Shown: one piece after another, positions 11,077 to 21,293 of the stretch
Layout of the letters: each line of letters starts with the position of its first letter
Numbering within the stretch: the first letter of the stretch is position 1
Assembly: GCF_040183065.1 (NCBI RefSeq)
Contig: NC_091131.1
Location: 104,099,830 to 104,163,829, forward strand
Direction of reading: 5' to 3'
Source: Periplaneta americana
Taxonomy: Eukaryota > Arthropoda > Insecta > Blattodea > Blattidae
DNA length: 64,000 nucleotides
The notes under the pieces: model-generated
What the model was told of the DNA's origin: nothing
Database searches by the model: none
What the model saw: the letters and a program-made list of their open reading frames with translations, nothing else
Program-made: the position numbers and the translations under genes

Positions 11077-11500
11077 CAAAGGAAGCTTTTAATAGAAGAA
11101 GAAGGATCTTCTGCGGACCTCTGGAAAAAGAACTAAGGAAGAGACTAGTGAAGTGCTTTGTGTGGAGTGTGGCATTGTATGGGGAAGGAACATGGACATT
11201 ACGACGAAATGAAGAGAAACGAATTGAAGCATTTGAAATGTGGATGTGGAGAAGAACGGTGCGTATGATGTGGACAGACAGAATAAGAAATAAAATTGTG
11301 TTTGAAAAAGTGAGTGAAGAAAGAATGATGCTGAAACTGATTAGAAAGAGAAAAAGGAACTGGTTGGGTCTCTGGTTGAAGAGAATAATAGACGACATTA
11401 GGATATGTGGATCATATGCGGAGACTAAGATGAAGGCAGAAAATAGGAAAGATTGGAGATTGCTGGGTTTGCAATGAAAGACCTGCCCATGGACAGAACA
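11077..11500 (+). mobile_element. RTE-B LINE 3' end fragment
   Basis: Aligns with 54553-55050. Coding sequence ends at 11477, followed by CCTGCCCATGGACAGAACAC, the counterpart of the 3' hairpin at 55026. The tail has decayed. Confidence 0.8.
11148..11477 (+). pseudogene. RTE-B reverse transcriptase C-terminus
   Basis: 109 codons with CFVWSVALYGEGTWTLRRNE, then EMWMWRRTVRMMWTDRIRNK. This is the C-terminal region of RTE/BovB-type proteins (LYG.E.WTLRK..., then W.RR...WTDR..N). An internal deletion relative to 54835-55020 removes the LLKDALEGMVNGRRVRG stretch. The palm domain is absent. The frame ends GLQ*, as at 55020 (SLQ*). Confidence 0.75.
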
Positions 11501-11911
11501 CTTATGTATATATGTTCAGAATTCCTGGAATATCGTGTCTAATAACAGTCGCTATTTGCAAAGACTAGTCGATTCCATGCCAATTCGACTGCAAGATGAT
11601 CGAGATAAGAGGAAGATAGGCCTAGACTAAATATTGAATTGTGGCTTTTTGTTTTGTTTTTTGAACGCTTAATTGTTTGAATGTTTTAAGGCTGACGCCA
11701 GTAAATTAGTTTTGTTTATGCCACGAAAGATATTTTATTGAGAATAAAATATTTTTTCTTTCCATTTGCAGCCACAATATCATAATGATAAAGTCATGGC
11801 ATAATATATTAATGAACCTGATGTTAATTACTAAAATAATCATAAAAGAGAAAGGAGCCATTATGTATAGTTTGTCTCTCTCAAAAACAGAACAAAAAAG
11901 AACATAAAAAG

Positions 11912-12135
11912 TACGAGGTTGTAGTCGAACGCAGGACCTCATGAATAAGAGGCCTGAACGCTACCATTACGCTATCGAATAACACACAGTATACTTCAAT
12001 TATAACTCTAGATATCAGGCAACGTGGTCCTACAACATGTAACATCGCCTGTCTCCGAATTGTAGCGAAGATACCCGAAGGGAACTTTGTTTCAGGAGAG
12101 CGGCCACTTTTTCTTTTGACAGCTGTACATAGCTC
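11912..12135 (-). repeat. Composite tRNA-like repeat, copy 2 (inverted)
   Basis: Reverse-complement counterpart of 9255-9480, with GTACAGCTGTCAAAAGAAAA, AGTGGCCGC, CTTCGGGT and GCGATGTTACA in the same order. A tRNA-like end follows (GATAGCGTAATGGTAGCGTT, then GTCCTGCGTTCGACTAC). The two copies face each other across about 2.4 kb. Confidence 0.55.
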
Positions 12136-12257
12136 TCTGTCTCGCTCACGTACTGAAGGTAAGCAGTGTCGGTACCATGTCGCTCTACAAACCCTCTGTC
12201 TCTAGGAGCAGGAACAGTATATAGAAGCGATATTACAGAGCATTGCGCTGAACACAC

Positions 12258-12291
12258 AGAGGTAATTATTATTTATTTATTATTATTATTG

Positions 12292-12329
<38 letters not shown>
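12258..12329. repeat. (ATT)n microsatellite
   Basis: Imperfect, then perfect, ATT run adjoining the mariner element. Confidence 0.9.
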
Positions 12330-12330
<1 letters not shown>

Positions 12331-12358
12331 CAGCAAGTGTTACCATAATTCTTATATA

Positions 12359-13392
12359 CAGAGTGTTCCGCTTATAAGTATAACAAAAGAAATAGCTATA
12401 ACTTCTGAATTAATACAAGTATATAGTTGAAACCAACTGCTACAAAGAATGAAAACTGGGAATTTTTGTTACCTTATGTTCCATAAACCTCAACATGGCT
12501 TCCATTGGTGGCACGGGAAATATCCAACCGGTATTCAACCTCGACCCAAGTGTTATGAAGCATCTGTGGTGTAACATTGTTGACAGCAGCATAAATTCTT
12601 TCTTGTAAGTCTGCCAAATCACGTACTGGCGTCCTGTAGACCTGGTCCTTAACAAACCCCCACAGGAAAAAATCAGGTGGTGTTAGATCTGGTGATCTGG
12701 CAGGCCATGTGATGTACGGTGATCTTCTTCCGATCCATCTTGCAGGGAATTGTTCGTCTAAGAATGTGCGAACCATGTTGGCAAAGTGTGGTGGAGTCCC
12801 ATCTTGCTGGAAAATTGCTCCATCTGGGAGTTGTGGCACAGCATACAGTTGCAACATATCCAGGTACGTGTTTGCAGTGACTGTCTTTTCAGCAAAGAAA
12901 TAGGGACCAATGATTCTGTCACGCATGATCCCACACCAAACATTCCATTTAGGGGAATCCCGTTGGTGTTCAATTACGACACTTGGATTTTCCCACCCCC
13001 AGATGCGACAATTGTGTCGGTTTACTTCCTGTTTCTCTGAGCTGCCTATCCCATTTCATTATTGAGACGTACGTCGGTACAGCTTCCCTCGGTCTAAGAT
13101 TGTACTGACGGCGAAACAAGCGCTGTACACGAATTATGGATCTATGTTCTGCTAATGACAGCACACAAAAGGCTTTCTGCTGTGGCGTCCACATGCTGAC
13201 TGACTAAAGATACGATACGAATTCTCTTATTTAATGATCTGCGCATGCGTGAGTCTTCTAAAAATAAGTAACAACAATGGATTAAAACTTCCCAATTTCC
13301 TCTTTACAATGGTACCAATCTTAACCCATTTGCATGCATTGTTATGAAATTATAACTATTTCTTTTATTATACTTATAAGCGGAACACGGTG
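12359..13392 (-). mobile_element. Tc1/mariner element, internally deleted, TA target
   Basis: Near-perfect inverted ends: the left reads GTGTTCCGCTTATAAGTATA and the right in reverse complement is identical, continuing AAAAGAAATAG(C/T)TATAA. TA flanks both ends (12357-12358, 13393-13394). The transposase lies on the minus strand. The 1034-bp length and the junction at about 13020 indicate an internal deletion. Confidence 0.93.
12474..13194 (-). pseudogene. Mariner-type transposase: DUF4817 helix-turn-helix joined to C-terminal DDE half
   Basis: The N-terminal segment (13194 to about 13020) begins MWTPQQKAFCVLSLAE and continues RVQRLFRRQYN, a DUF4817-type DNA-binding helix-turn-helix, ending at RETGS. 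The frame then shifts into HNCRIWGWENPSVVIEHQRD, and 12926-12474 continues with two catalytic regions, QQDGTPPHFA and WPARSPDLTPPDFFLWG (DDE_3-like, second and third acidic residues). Family members have roughly 100 or more residues between these parts, carrying the first catalytic Asp. Here that block is deleted, so the enzyme is dead. The ends are well preserved and might still be mobilised in trans. Confidence 0.85.
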
Positions 13393-13518
13393 TACTTGCC
13401 TCAATATAAAGGCCTACATCATCCCTTGAGTGATAAAATAATTACTACGCCGTATCTCCACTTTAATTTCTTTTTTAATCTTTTGATGACTATTATCAGT
13501 TATTTACTAGTTACTGAT

Positions 13519-13578
<60 letters not shown>

Positions 13579-13990
13579 TAGAACTATGTAGTAATGAAAC
13601 GAGTCATTAAACTCCAAGAACTGAAATCAGCCTTAAATTATCGCCATGAAGAAAAAGATGACATAAATAAATGTAAGGAAGCCAGCTATCTAGTGGCGAA
13701 CAAAATAGCTCGTTCTCTTAAGCCTTTCTACGAAGGAGAGTTTTATGAAAGCGTAATGAACAATAACTCGCAATTTTAAACTTCACTAGATAAATCTCTC
13801 GTCACTTAAAGTGACTCGCAGACTTACCGGTAAGTTCATGGCATTATCTTAAATTATGATAAGATATAGTATTTTTCCACATAATAGAAATAGGCTACAG
13901 TTATACTCCTAACAGCAATAATAGGTTCATTCTAAAGCCATTAAACACAAATTTACAAGTTGTATTCCTTGAAGATTCCTGCACTTGCAT
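13393..13990. other. No gene recognised; contains (AAT)n at 13520-13577
   Basis: The AAT run is about 19 units. A 61-codon frame at 13594-13779 is not recognised. Confidence 0.6.
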
Positions 13991-14434
13991 ATGGATGAGT
14001 AGGCCTATAGTTGCTTGTGTTATTTTAACTTAAAATGTTACTGTATCAGAGGTACTAAACTTACTCTTAACAACATGTTTAAGCCTATATTACAATAATC
14101 TCTTATGTAAATTTTTACGTTAAAATGTTCCTGTTTCATAGGTACCGCTCTTAATGCAATGTTTAAGCCTATATTACGATAATCTTTGTTGTAAAATTTC
14201 AACTTAAAATACCGGTACAACTGCAATACTGCCCTGAATGAAATGTTTAAGCCTATATTACAATAATGTCTGATGTAAATTTTTAAGTTAAAATGTTACT
14301 GTTTCATAGGTACCGCTTTTAATGCAATGGTTAAGGCTATATTACGATAATCTTTGTTATAAAATTTTAACTTAAAATGCCGGTACATCTGTAGTACTGC
14401 CCTGAATGAAATGTTTAAGCCTATATTAAAGTGC
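13991..14434. repeat. 84-bp tandem repeat with alternating A/B monomers
   Basis: The marker ATGTTTAAGCCTATATTAC starts at 14075, 14159, 14243, 14327 and 14411, exactly 84 bp apart each time. Monomers at 14159 and 14327 share ATAATCTTTGTT..CCGGTAC..CTGCCCTGAATGAA. Those at 14075 and 14243 share ATGTAAATTTTTA..TTTCATAGGTACCGC. The true repeat is therefore a 168-bp dimer. Because 84 is a multiple of three, a minus-strand frame reads through it, but no protein function is implied. Confidence 0.95.
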
Positions 14435-14929
14435 TTGTCCTCAACTTTGTTGAATGTTGGCCTGCACCATCATTTCATACAGATCTCTGCTAAATTCGTC
14501 CGCTTATATTAAATTATTAGTCGAAGATAGATCGTCAGACTCACATTTCTCTATCAATTTCAAATGGTTTATATGTTTTTTTTATTATAATGCTGCTGTA
14601 AATACCATCTTTTAGAAAAGATTATGTCAGCCTTACATAAATTACACACAATTATGTCGCCACTTACACAGACATACTGTCTTCCGAATTCCTCTATCCA
14701 CTTCTCCACTTTCGTACTTGTTTTAGACACCTTTATTTAAACTAGTAGAGCATATCGTAAACATTTCTAAACTGAAGTATTTTTTTCGGGGTTTTTCCCC
14801 TTACTCCTATGAATAAATAGCAAGTAACCTTATCAGGCTATTGAAACCCCACTCATCTTCGCCACTTCCTTTCCTCCCCTATCATCCTTTCATTCATCAT
14901 CCGTTTACTACTTCTGGTTTTCAGATCGC
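14435..14929. other. No gene recognised
   Basis: AT-rich, no motifs identified. Confidence 0.5.
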
Positions 14930-15240
14930 TGTACAGGCGGCCCTCCGAAGTTGCTGGCTCTCTCGACCGGCCTCCGTGAATTGTATTCAAGTGATGATGG
15001 ATAGCTTCTGCAACGGAACCCGGGACAGACCTTCTCGGGAGAGGACTTCCGCCTCGGACCGTTAAGGGAGCCTTGCGGGGGGGTTGCCGAAGCAGGAGTG
15101 GTACATGGACTTTGTTGACTGTAGGGACCGGTCGTTAAGGGGGTCAAGTGGTTAGATCGGTGCGCGTAGAGGATCGGTGGGCACGCAACTCATCCCATAT
15201 CGGAGCGGGGGGGGGGGGTTATACAATAGACTTCAGGTCG
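14930..15240. other. GC-rich island of unknown origin
   Basis: Clearly richer in G and C than its surroundings, ending in a run of about ten G (15208-15217). Open frames on both strands are a by-product of composition. It may be a retroposon 3' region, but no family can be named. Confidence 0.45.
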
Positions 15241-16439
15241 TAGTCCGTGGGATATTCCCTCCCTCCTTCCTAACAAGGAAAAAAACTGAAGTATACTGTA
15301 CTTGTTTAGGAGTAAGGAACATGTTTTAGAGTGCCCTGTAGTGAGCGTTACTTGTGTTTGTCTACTGAAGGACACGTGACGTAATGCTTACCTCGTGCAC
15401 ACTTATACTCATTCCAGTGTTATTAGACTAAGAAAACGGCTGAAAATGGACGTAAGAATTTAGGAACTACCATACACAGTTATGTTTTTCTTGTCGATGT
15501 GAGCGCTTGTTTTAGACATGAAAGTACGTAGGCCTAGATTGACTTCATTTAACCAGTAATGATAGTCTCTGCCTGTACATGATTAATCCTAATTATGATG
15601 TGTTTGATGTAGGTATGTTCGTAGTATGTTTGTTTTATGACATACGTAACATATGTAACAAATTATTTCAATATCCTGTCGAAAGCCCCGCAGTATGCGC
15701 GTCTTTGAATCACGTCCGAAATGTACATGACCCCGTTATGCACTTGTAATGACTAAATTATGATCGTTATCGTACACGCATGCTGTGTTGTTTCACTTAC
15801 CAGACAATAAGAGTCGTGTGGCCGGTTCCCAAACCACATCCTCCCATCTGCGCCGTGAAAATACGCCTCCGCACCGGAAATATTAATACCACAGCCCTGT
15901 ATAATGATCTTGTCAAGGCCTCCTATAGAACAATGATTGATTTCACTGCTGCGCTTTTCTAGATAACCACAAATGATACCACAAGAATTACAATCATGAA
16001 ATTACCAGGCGATAACATTAGGAGCTGCTGTTTGGCTAATGACTGTTCTCTTACTTCAGAGCCAAGGTAGTTTGGTCTCATGATTTACCACCATGCGGAA
16101 TACAATTTGGAAAACTGTGCCTAGCAACTTAGAACGTTGTTTCTCTTATTATTTTCAAAGAAGTGCGGAAATGGCTGCACAACCAACTAAAGACGCTCTT
16201 TCAAGAAGAATGTGAGGGGGCAGAACTTTTGAAAAATAAAATCGGGGTTTCAATTTTTCATCTGTTTACGTAATATTCACAAACAAATGAAGTCCGGGAA
16301 TATTTGAACCACTATAATTAGCCTATATACAATTTTCTTCATTCATTCATTCATTCATAGTTTTCTGCACAAAGGCAAATCTTCCACTGCAAATCCAGCA
16401 ATCTTCGATGTTTACTATTTTTTGCATTACTCTTAACTA
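15241..16439. other. No gene recognised
   Basis: Nothing identifiable on either strand. One TAGGCCTA is present at 15529. Confidence 0.5.
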
Positions 16440-16534
16440 ATGACTTATTTTAGCTAACAGAGTTAAGGCCGTAGGGCCTTCTCTTCCACTCAACCAGCAA
16501 TATTGTATTCATCTGATATCTTCTTTTGCTCCTA
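16440..16534 (-). mobile_element. CR1-like LINE 3' end with GGCC hairpin
   Basis: On the minus strand GGAAGAGAAGGCC-CTAC-GGCCTTAACTCTG is followed by TTAGCTAAAATAAGTCA. The same module ends the plus-strand LINE at 38171-38217 and recurs at 50265-50295. The hairpin AAGGCC/GGCCTT spans 16465-16480. Confidence 0.7.
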
Positions 16535-16589
16535 ACATTTCTCCCGTTCACATTTCCTTCCAGTGCATCCAGTAGGCAGTTTCGTCTTA

Positions 16590-17193
16590 CAAGCAAACAT
16601 TCTGATGGAGGCAGATAAAAATTACTTTTTTTTCTTCCACCATGTTAATGTCAAAAGAAGTGCTTATACAAATTTTGGCCATTCGACCGCAATTACGAGG
16701 TCGTCCAGAAAGTGATTTTTCTTGGGGCCGTTAACGCAAAAAAGAAGCACTATTGCATGAAAAGATTTATTGAAACAGATACAGCAATTGTTGCGCTATT
16801 TATCAACATATCTCCCACTGGAATTGAGACATTTGTCATACCATGGTATCAATTTTTGTATCCTTGTGTCGTAGAAGTCAGCCGTCTGGGATCGGAACCA
16901 GCGTTGGACAGCCGTCTGCACCTCTCTGTCGATCTCATGATATGACAAATATCTCAGATCCGGTGGATACTAATATATTGAAAGTAGCTCAACAATTGCT
17001 GTGTCTGTTCCAATAATTTTTCCAATGTAATTGTGTTTTCTTTCTGTTAACGGCCCAGGTGGACTTATTTTTTTACGGCCCTCATAATTCCGGTCGAGTG
17101 GCCAAAATTTTTATAAGCACATTTTTGACATCATTATCATGGTGAAAGAAAAAAAATAACTTCTTTATCTGCTCCTATCAGAATGTTTGCTCG
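16590..17193. mobile_element. Foldback mariner-derived element with about 200-bp arms
   Basis: The left arm (16590 to about 16800) and the right arm (about 16985-17193) are inverted copies: AAGCAAACATTCTGAT.., TTTTGGCCA(T/C)TCGACCG, GGCCGTTAAC, CAACAATTGCTGT. TTA flanks both sides (16587-16589, 17194-17196), compatible with a TA or TTA target. The centre keeps a mariner transposase C-terminus on the minus strand. Confidence 0.8.
16795..16935 (-). pseudogene. Mariner transposase C-terminal remnant
   Basis: The minus strand reads DREVQTAVQRWFRSQ, then ADFYDTRIQKLIPWYDKCLN and a stop after GRYVDK. This is the C-terminus of mariner (SETMAR-like) transposases. Only about 45 residues remain, and no catalytic residue is included. 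It belongs to a different mariner lineage from the DUF4817-type element at 12.4 kb. Confidence 0.75.
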
Positions 17194-17300
17194 TTAGCCA
17201 GTGATCCAGCAAATTTCTTTTCCTCTTTCTGATCAGTTTGAACATTATTCTTTCCACACAAAGCACTTCCACCAGTCCCTTCCTTAGTTTTTTTCTTTAC

Positions 17301-18374
17301 GATATGCTATTTGTTGCACTCTAAATTATCTTATATAAATTAATAGACATACCAATGTACTTATACAGATTGTTCATAAAATATTGGAATTTAGTAACTT
17401 CCATTTTGATTATTTTACTGTTGTTGTTGTTGTTGGAAATTAAATAAATAAACTGCAATTCATGCTATTTTTGAGTGATTTGTGTGTTTTTTGCACACTT
17501 ATGCCAGAAGTGTCTTACTCTGCAAATATGAATTGGTTCTTTTCAGTTTACTATTATGTATTGTAATACAGATCGTTACAGTGCACTGGAAAGATTCAGA
17601 GCTCTAAATACAGTACAGGTAAAAAACTTGCAATTTGTACCTTTATGGAAGCTTGTAAAAAATTTGAAGGCACCAGTTCCGAGGCAGATAAGAAAACATT
17701 GTGGTAAACCAAAGTCCGTATAAATGGTGTGAATGCTGTATGTAGTGATTTTATAAGTTCAGGAAATTAGACACAAAATTCAGTATATGGAACATGCAGA
17801 ATGAATCAAGTTTCAAGGCGACAATAAATGAACTACTCAACAGGATGGGGTTTTGTCAGGAATTGATTTGTATACGCGAATAAACCTAAATTTTGAAGTA
17901 CAAAATTGAATTTTTTTTTCTATAAATGTGCTTGTTAATAAAGATAGTTGACATTCAATTGTTTTACCTTTGAATAACTCTATACATCTGAGATTTCCGT
18001 AATATAATAGAGTTTCCTTAGGCCTATCATAAAATTTAATTGATTTGAAACCTAAAACTTACGAGAAACACACTATATATACAGAATATTCATTAAATAT
18101 GGAGTAATAGTCATTTCTTCGTAAATTTTATTTTTACTAAAAAAGTTATATGCAAAACAGTTAGAGGCAAAGCATACAATATGATACCAGTGTTCGAAAA
18201 AAGTTAATTATTCAGGCATACGAGGTGTTACACTAAACTTTATTTTTTTAATGGTACCCTGTTTTATGATCTACATAGGCTATTCCAAATCTCCATTAAA
18301 TTTTACGTATGAATTTCTTCATTTGGGGTTAAATGAAGTCCAAAGTGTATCAGAATACTAAATACCTGAGAAAA
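17301..18374. other. No gene recognised
   Basis: AT-rich. One TAGGCCTA at 18019, otherwise featureless. Confidence 0.5.
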
Positions 18375-18846
18375 TCATATCATATCATATCATATCATAT
18401 CATATCATATCATATCATATCATATCATATCACATCATATCATATCATATCATATCATATCATATATCATATCATATCATATATCATATCATGTCATCAC
18501 ATCATATCATATCATATATCATATCATATCATACCATACCATACCGTATCATATATCATATCATGTAATATCTCATATGATATATAATATGATATGATAT
18601 ATGATATATATGTGATATGTGATGTGATGATATGACATGACATGACATGACATGACATGACATGACATGACATGACATGACATGACATGACATGACATGA
18701 TATGATATATGATATGATATGATATATGATATGATATGATATGATATGATATGATATGATATGATATGATATGATATGATATGATATGATATGATATATG
18801 ATATGATATGATATGATATGATATGATATGATATATGATATGATAT
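18375..18846. repeat. Inverted pentanucleotide array (ATCAT)n / (ATGAT)n
   Basis: 18375-18545 is built of ATCAT units. From about 18590 the same unit continues as its reverse complement ATGAT, making a very large near-palindrome centred near 18575-18600. A homogeneous ACATG block sits at about 18634-18698. The array resumes after the inserted LTR at 19590-19660. His/Ser/Tyr-repeat frames are artefacts. Confidence 0.95.
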
Positions 18847-19589
18847 TGTGACAGCGACGTGAGATTCGAACTCACGACCAGCGTCCCACATGAAAGCAGA
18901 TCGCACAGGCTGCACGGAACATTGAGTGACGTCGCGCGGTGGAGAGAAGAGAGAGGGTGTATTACGTCACGCGACGAGTTGCGCGCGCATCTGGTGCTGG
19001 TAGAGAGGAGAGGGCTCTGGATTTCTCTGGAATGCCATCTCTAGAGACGGGTCGAACTTTCGAGGCCACGTCGCTGTAGTTATAAATTACGGTCGCGAAG
19101 GAACGACAGCAGTTTCAGTTTCAGAGTCAGAGTTTTCAGTTATTCAGTCAGTGAGAAAGCCAGAGCAAGCAAGCCAGCCGGAGTTCGACTCGAGTGTGCG
19201 TCCGCATCTGCGTCAGCGTCAGCATCCGAAGGCCTGAGTTCGAGTGCAGTGGACCGCAGTTGGAGGGACCCGAGTTCGAGTACAGTGAACTGTCTCTGAA
19301 GGTCTGTGGTTCGAGATACCGTGAACTCGAGTGACTGAGATAGAAGAACTGTGAACTGAGAACTGGTAGTTCTGATTTGTAAATAGTGCTTTGTAAATAT
19401 TAGTTAAGATTAACAGTTCATTGTTGTGCGTAATAGTCCAAGTCAATTGTCATTGTCGTCGGTGGAGTGCTATAACGAATACTGTTGAGTGAAAATTCCA
19501 ATTGTTGCCGAGAGCGTTTAAGGCGAATTGTAGAAAGGAATTATTGTTGTGAGGAATAAATTACATTGTTGTAACTAATAAAATTTACA
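18847..19589 (+). mobile_element. Probable solo LTR (Gypsy-type)
   Basis: A 743-bp non-repetitive block interrupts the pentamer array. It starts TGTGACAG and ends TTTACA (TG..CA rule), with ATAT on both sides (18843-18846, 19590-19593), although in this array that duplication is weak evidence. Inside are TATAAATTA (about 19080), a TCAGTTTCAG initiator-like stretch, and AATAAA close to the end (19555, 19578). These are the parts expected of an LTR with U3-R-U5. No internal retroviral genes accompany it. A T-arm-like hairpin near the 5' end (CGTGAGATTCGAACTCACG, 18858-18876) could instead suggest a tRNA-related head. Confidence 0.6.
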
Positions 19590-19923
19590 ATATGATATGA
19601 TATGATATGATATATGATATGATATATATGATCTGATATGACATGATATGATATATGTTACCTTGATGTAATTTAACCTAATGCACCTTAATAAAATAAA
19701 ATGTACGCTAATCTAAGTTAATGCAATGTAATTCAAGCTAATATTGTGTAATGAGATATGATGCAATCTGATCTAACCCCTAATCTAATCTAAGAGAAAC
19801 TAATTTAATCAAATAAAAATAATTTAATATTTTCTAATGTAATACAATCCTATCTAACGCCAAGTAAACTACGGTAATCTAGTTTAATGTGATATAGTGT
19901 AATTTAATTTATTTTAATGATTA
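19590..19923. repeat. Pentamer array remnant and degenerate TAAT-rich low-complexity DNA
   Basis: 19590-19660 continues the ATGAT array. 19666-19921 is dominated by loosely repeated TAATCTAA/TAATGTAA strings, possibly a decayed continuation. Confidence 0.7.
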
Positions 19924-20137
19924 GGGGAGAGTCGGGTAGTATCGGACATCGGGTAGTATCGGACAGTGCGTTTCTTTCATCTACCACCATATTGTAGTAC
20001 CTGAATGACATGGTTACGTTTCTCTATGCGACATTACAGAAACGTAACCATGTCAATCAGGTACTATCATCGTGTGGTAGATGAAAGAAACTCACTGTCC
20101 GATATTACCCGATGTGCGATACTACCCGACTCTCCCC
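19924..20137. mobile_element. Palindromic MITE, TA target, GG..CC ends
   Basis: Arms of about 100 bp surround a 14-base loop (20024-20037). Termini are GGGGAGAGTCGGGTAGTATC and its complement, with TA on both sides (19922-19923, 20138-20139). The left arm carries the 17-bp unit TCGGGTAGTATCGGACA twice in tandem (19932-19965), mirrored in the right arm (20096-20129). It interrupts a LINE whose C-terminus follows directly. No coding capacity. Confidence 0.93.
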
Positions 20138-20712
20138 TAACACTAGAACATCACATTTAAGAAATCGTCAAGTGTTATATTATAAAAAGCCAAACACTTC
20201 AGCACATAAAAATTCACCAGTGTTAAAACTGTGTTCAAATTTCAATGAAATATGTAAAACATGGGATCTAGATTTCTGCATTTCTTACACGGAATACAAA
20301 CATTTTCTTATTAATATTCTGAAGGTAGTTGATTTTATATAATATTGCTATTTGTTACTCTGTAATTTGCCAATTAGAGCTACATTTTACGTTTTTGGCT
20401 ATGCTATCTATACTTAACTATTTTTCATTTATTTTATTTTGTATTTTTCACTTATATCTATATCTGTATCTCTTATTTAGGTAGTATCTATTTGTCTGTT
20501 CTTTTTTTTTTTCTTTCCTTTTCTCATTTTCCATTTTAATTTGTATTTACACTTGTATCTGTTTCATCTCTTTTTTTCATATTATCTATGTTTTTTTTCT
20601 GTAAATGAATATCTGTACTGTCTATTGTAATTGGGACTTTGCCCTGTTATAGGCATAAATAAATAAATAAACAAACATATAAATAAATAAATAAAATAAA
20701 AATAAATAAAAG
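20138..20712 (+). mobile_element. CR1/Jockey-like LINE 3' end with (AAAT)n tail
   Basis: An RT C-terminal frame (stop at 20340-20342), a T-rich 3' UTR, then GGGACTTTGCCCTGTTATAG and a tail of AAAT units from about 20657. Its 5' side is cut by the MITE at 19924-20137. Confidence 0.75.
20143..20342 (+). pseudogene. LINE reverse transcriptase C-terminus
   Basis: About 66 codons from TRTSHLRNRQVLYYKKPN to a stop. The TR..., SP...LCSNFNEI and final YKHFLINIL pattern matches the extreme C-terminus of CR1/Jockey-group proteins. The catalytic core is absent. The apparent ATG lies inside the MITE and is not the true start. Confidence 0.65.
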
Positions 20713-20744
20713 TGATGTAGCGTAACCTGCTTCAATTCATCCTC

Positions 20745-20965
20745 AGACGGCAGGCGCGTTAACTTGTTGATCCGAATCTGCGTTGGGGTGTGGGTTCGAT
20801 TCCTGCTTCCACTGTTTACCTGATAGGGTTTTTCTCGAGGCTTTCTCCAACCGTAATGCGAATATAAAGTAATCTATGGCGAATCTTTGTCCTCATCTCG
20901 CTAAATACCATTTCAATATCACCAATATTCCATCTACGCTAAATAACCTAGTAGTCGATATAACG
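20745..20965 (+). mobile_element. tRNA-headed SINE
   Basis: The head contains GGCGCGTTAACTTGTTGAT (A-box region) and GTGGGTTCGATTCCTGC (B box, about 20799-20816). A body follows with TTTTTCTCGAGGC..CAACCGTAATGCGAATAT and the family 3' module AATAACCTAGTAGTCGATA. Family members: 2750-2950 and 47166-47430 (minus). Confidence 0.75.
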
Positions 20966-21034
20966 ACTTTAAATAACCAACTACAAAAATTAATCTTTTC
21001 CGAAGAAAAATTTAAAAACCTGTACAGACCGAAT

Positions 21035-21293
21035 ATTTAGTCCTGACAGCTCGGCGACGTGAAAGAGTGGAAGTAATAGAAGTAATAGGAGTAGTGGGGA
21101 GAGCTACGGAGTAGAGATAAGGGCGAGCAGTCGATAAAGGAATGTAGTACAGCTTAACTGTTCTAGAAACATACCGCTCTTCCTCACGCATGACAACCGA
21201 TCGCTACGAAAGCAAGCGAGTGACACCCCTTGGCGTAACTAAATGGACTCGTCTGACCAAGGCGCACATTGCCGGCGACTGTCAGGACTAAAT
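21035..21293. mobile_element. MITE with ATTTAGTCCTGACAG ends
   Basis: 15-bp perfect inverted ends (21035-21049 and 21279-21293), extended imperfectly by CGGCGAC / GTCGCCGGC. The interior has no homology that I recognise, and the target duplication is unclear. Confidence 0.75.

Larger units (their letters stand above)
16535..17300 (-). mobile_element. RTE-B LINE fragment, split by a foldback element
   Basis: 16535-16589 matches the reverse complement of RTE-B at about 54855-54900 (CTTCCAGTGCATC..AGTAGGCAGT). 17194-17300 matches the adjoining upstream part (TTAGCCAGTG..TTTTCCTCTTTCTG..CACACAAAGCACTTC). The break is at the insertion 16590-17193. Confidence 0.75.

Noticed and set aside
11045-11398. 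Minus-strand 117-codon frame
   Set aside because: Antisense shadow of the RTE-B coding fragment.
18333-18915. Long Ser/Tyr/His repeat proteins on both strands
   Set aside because: Translation of the pentanucleotide array.
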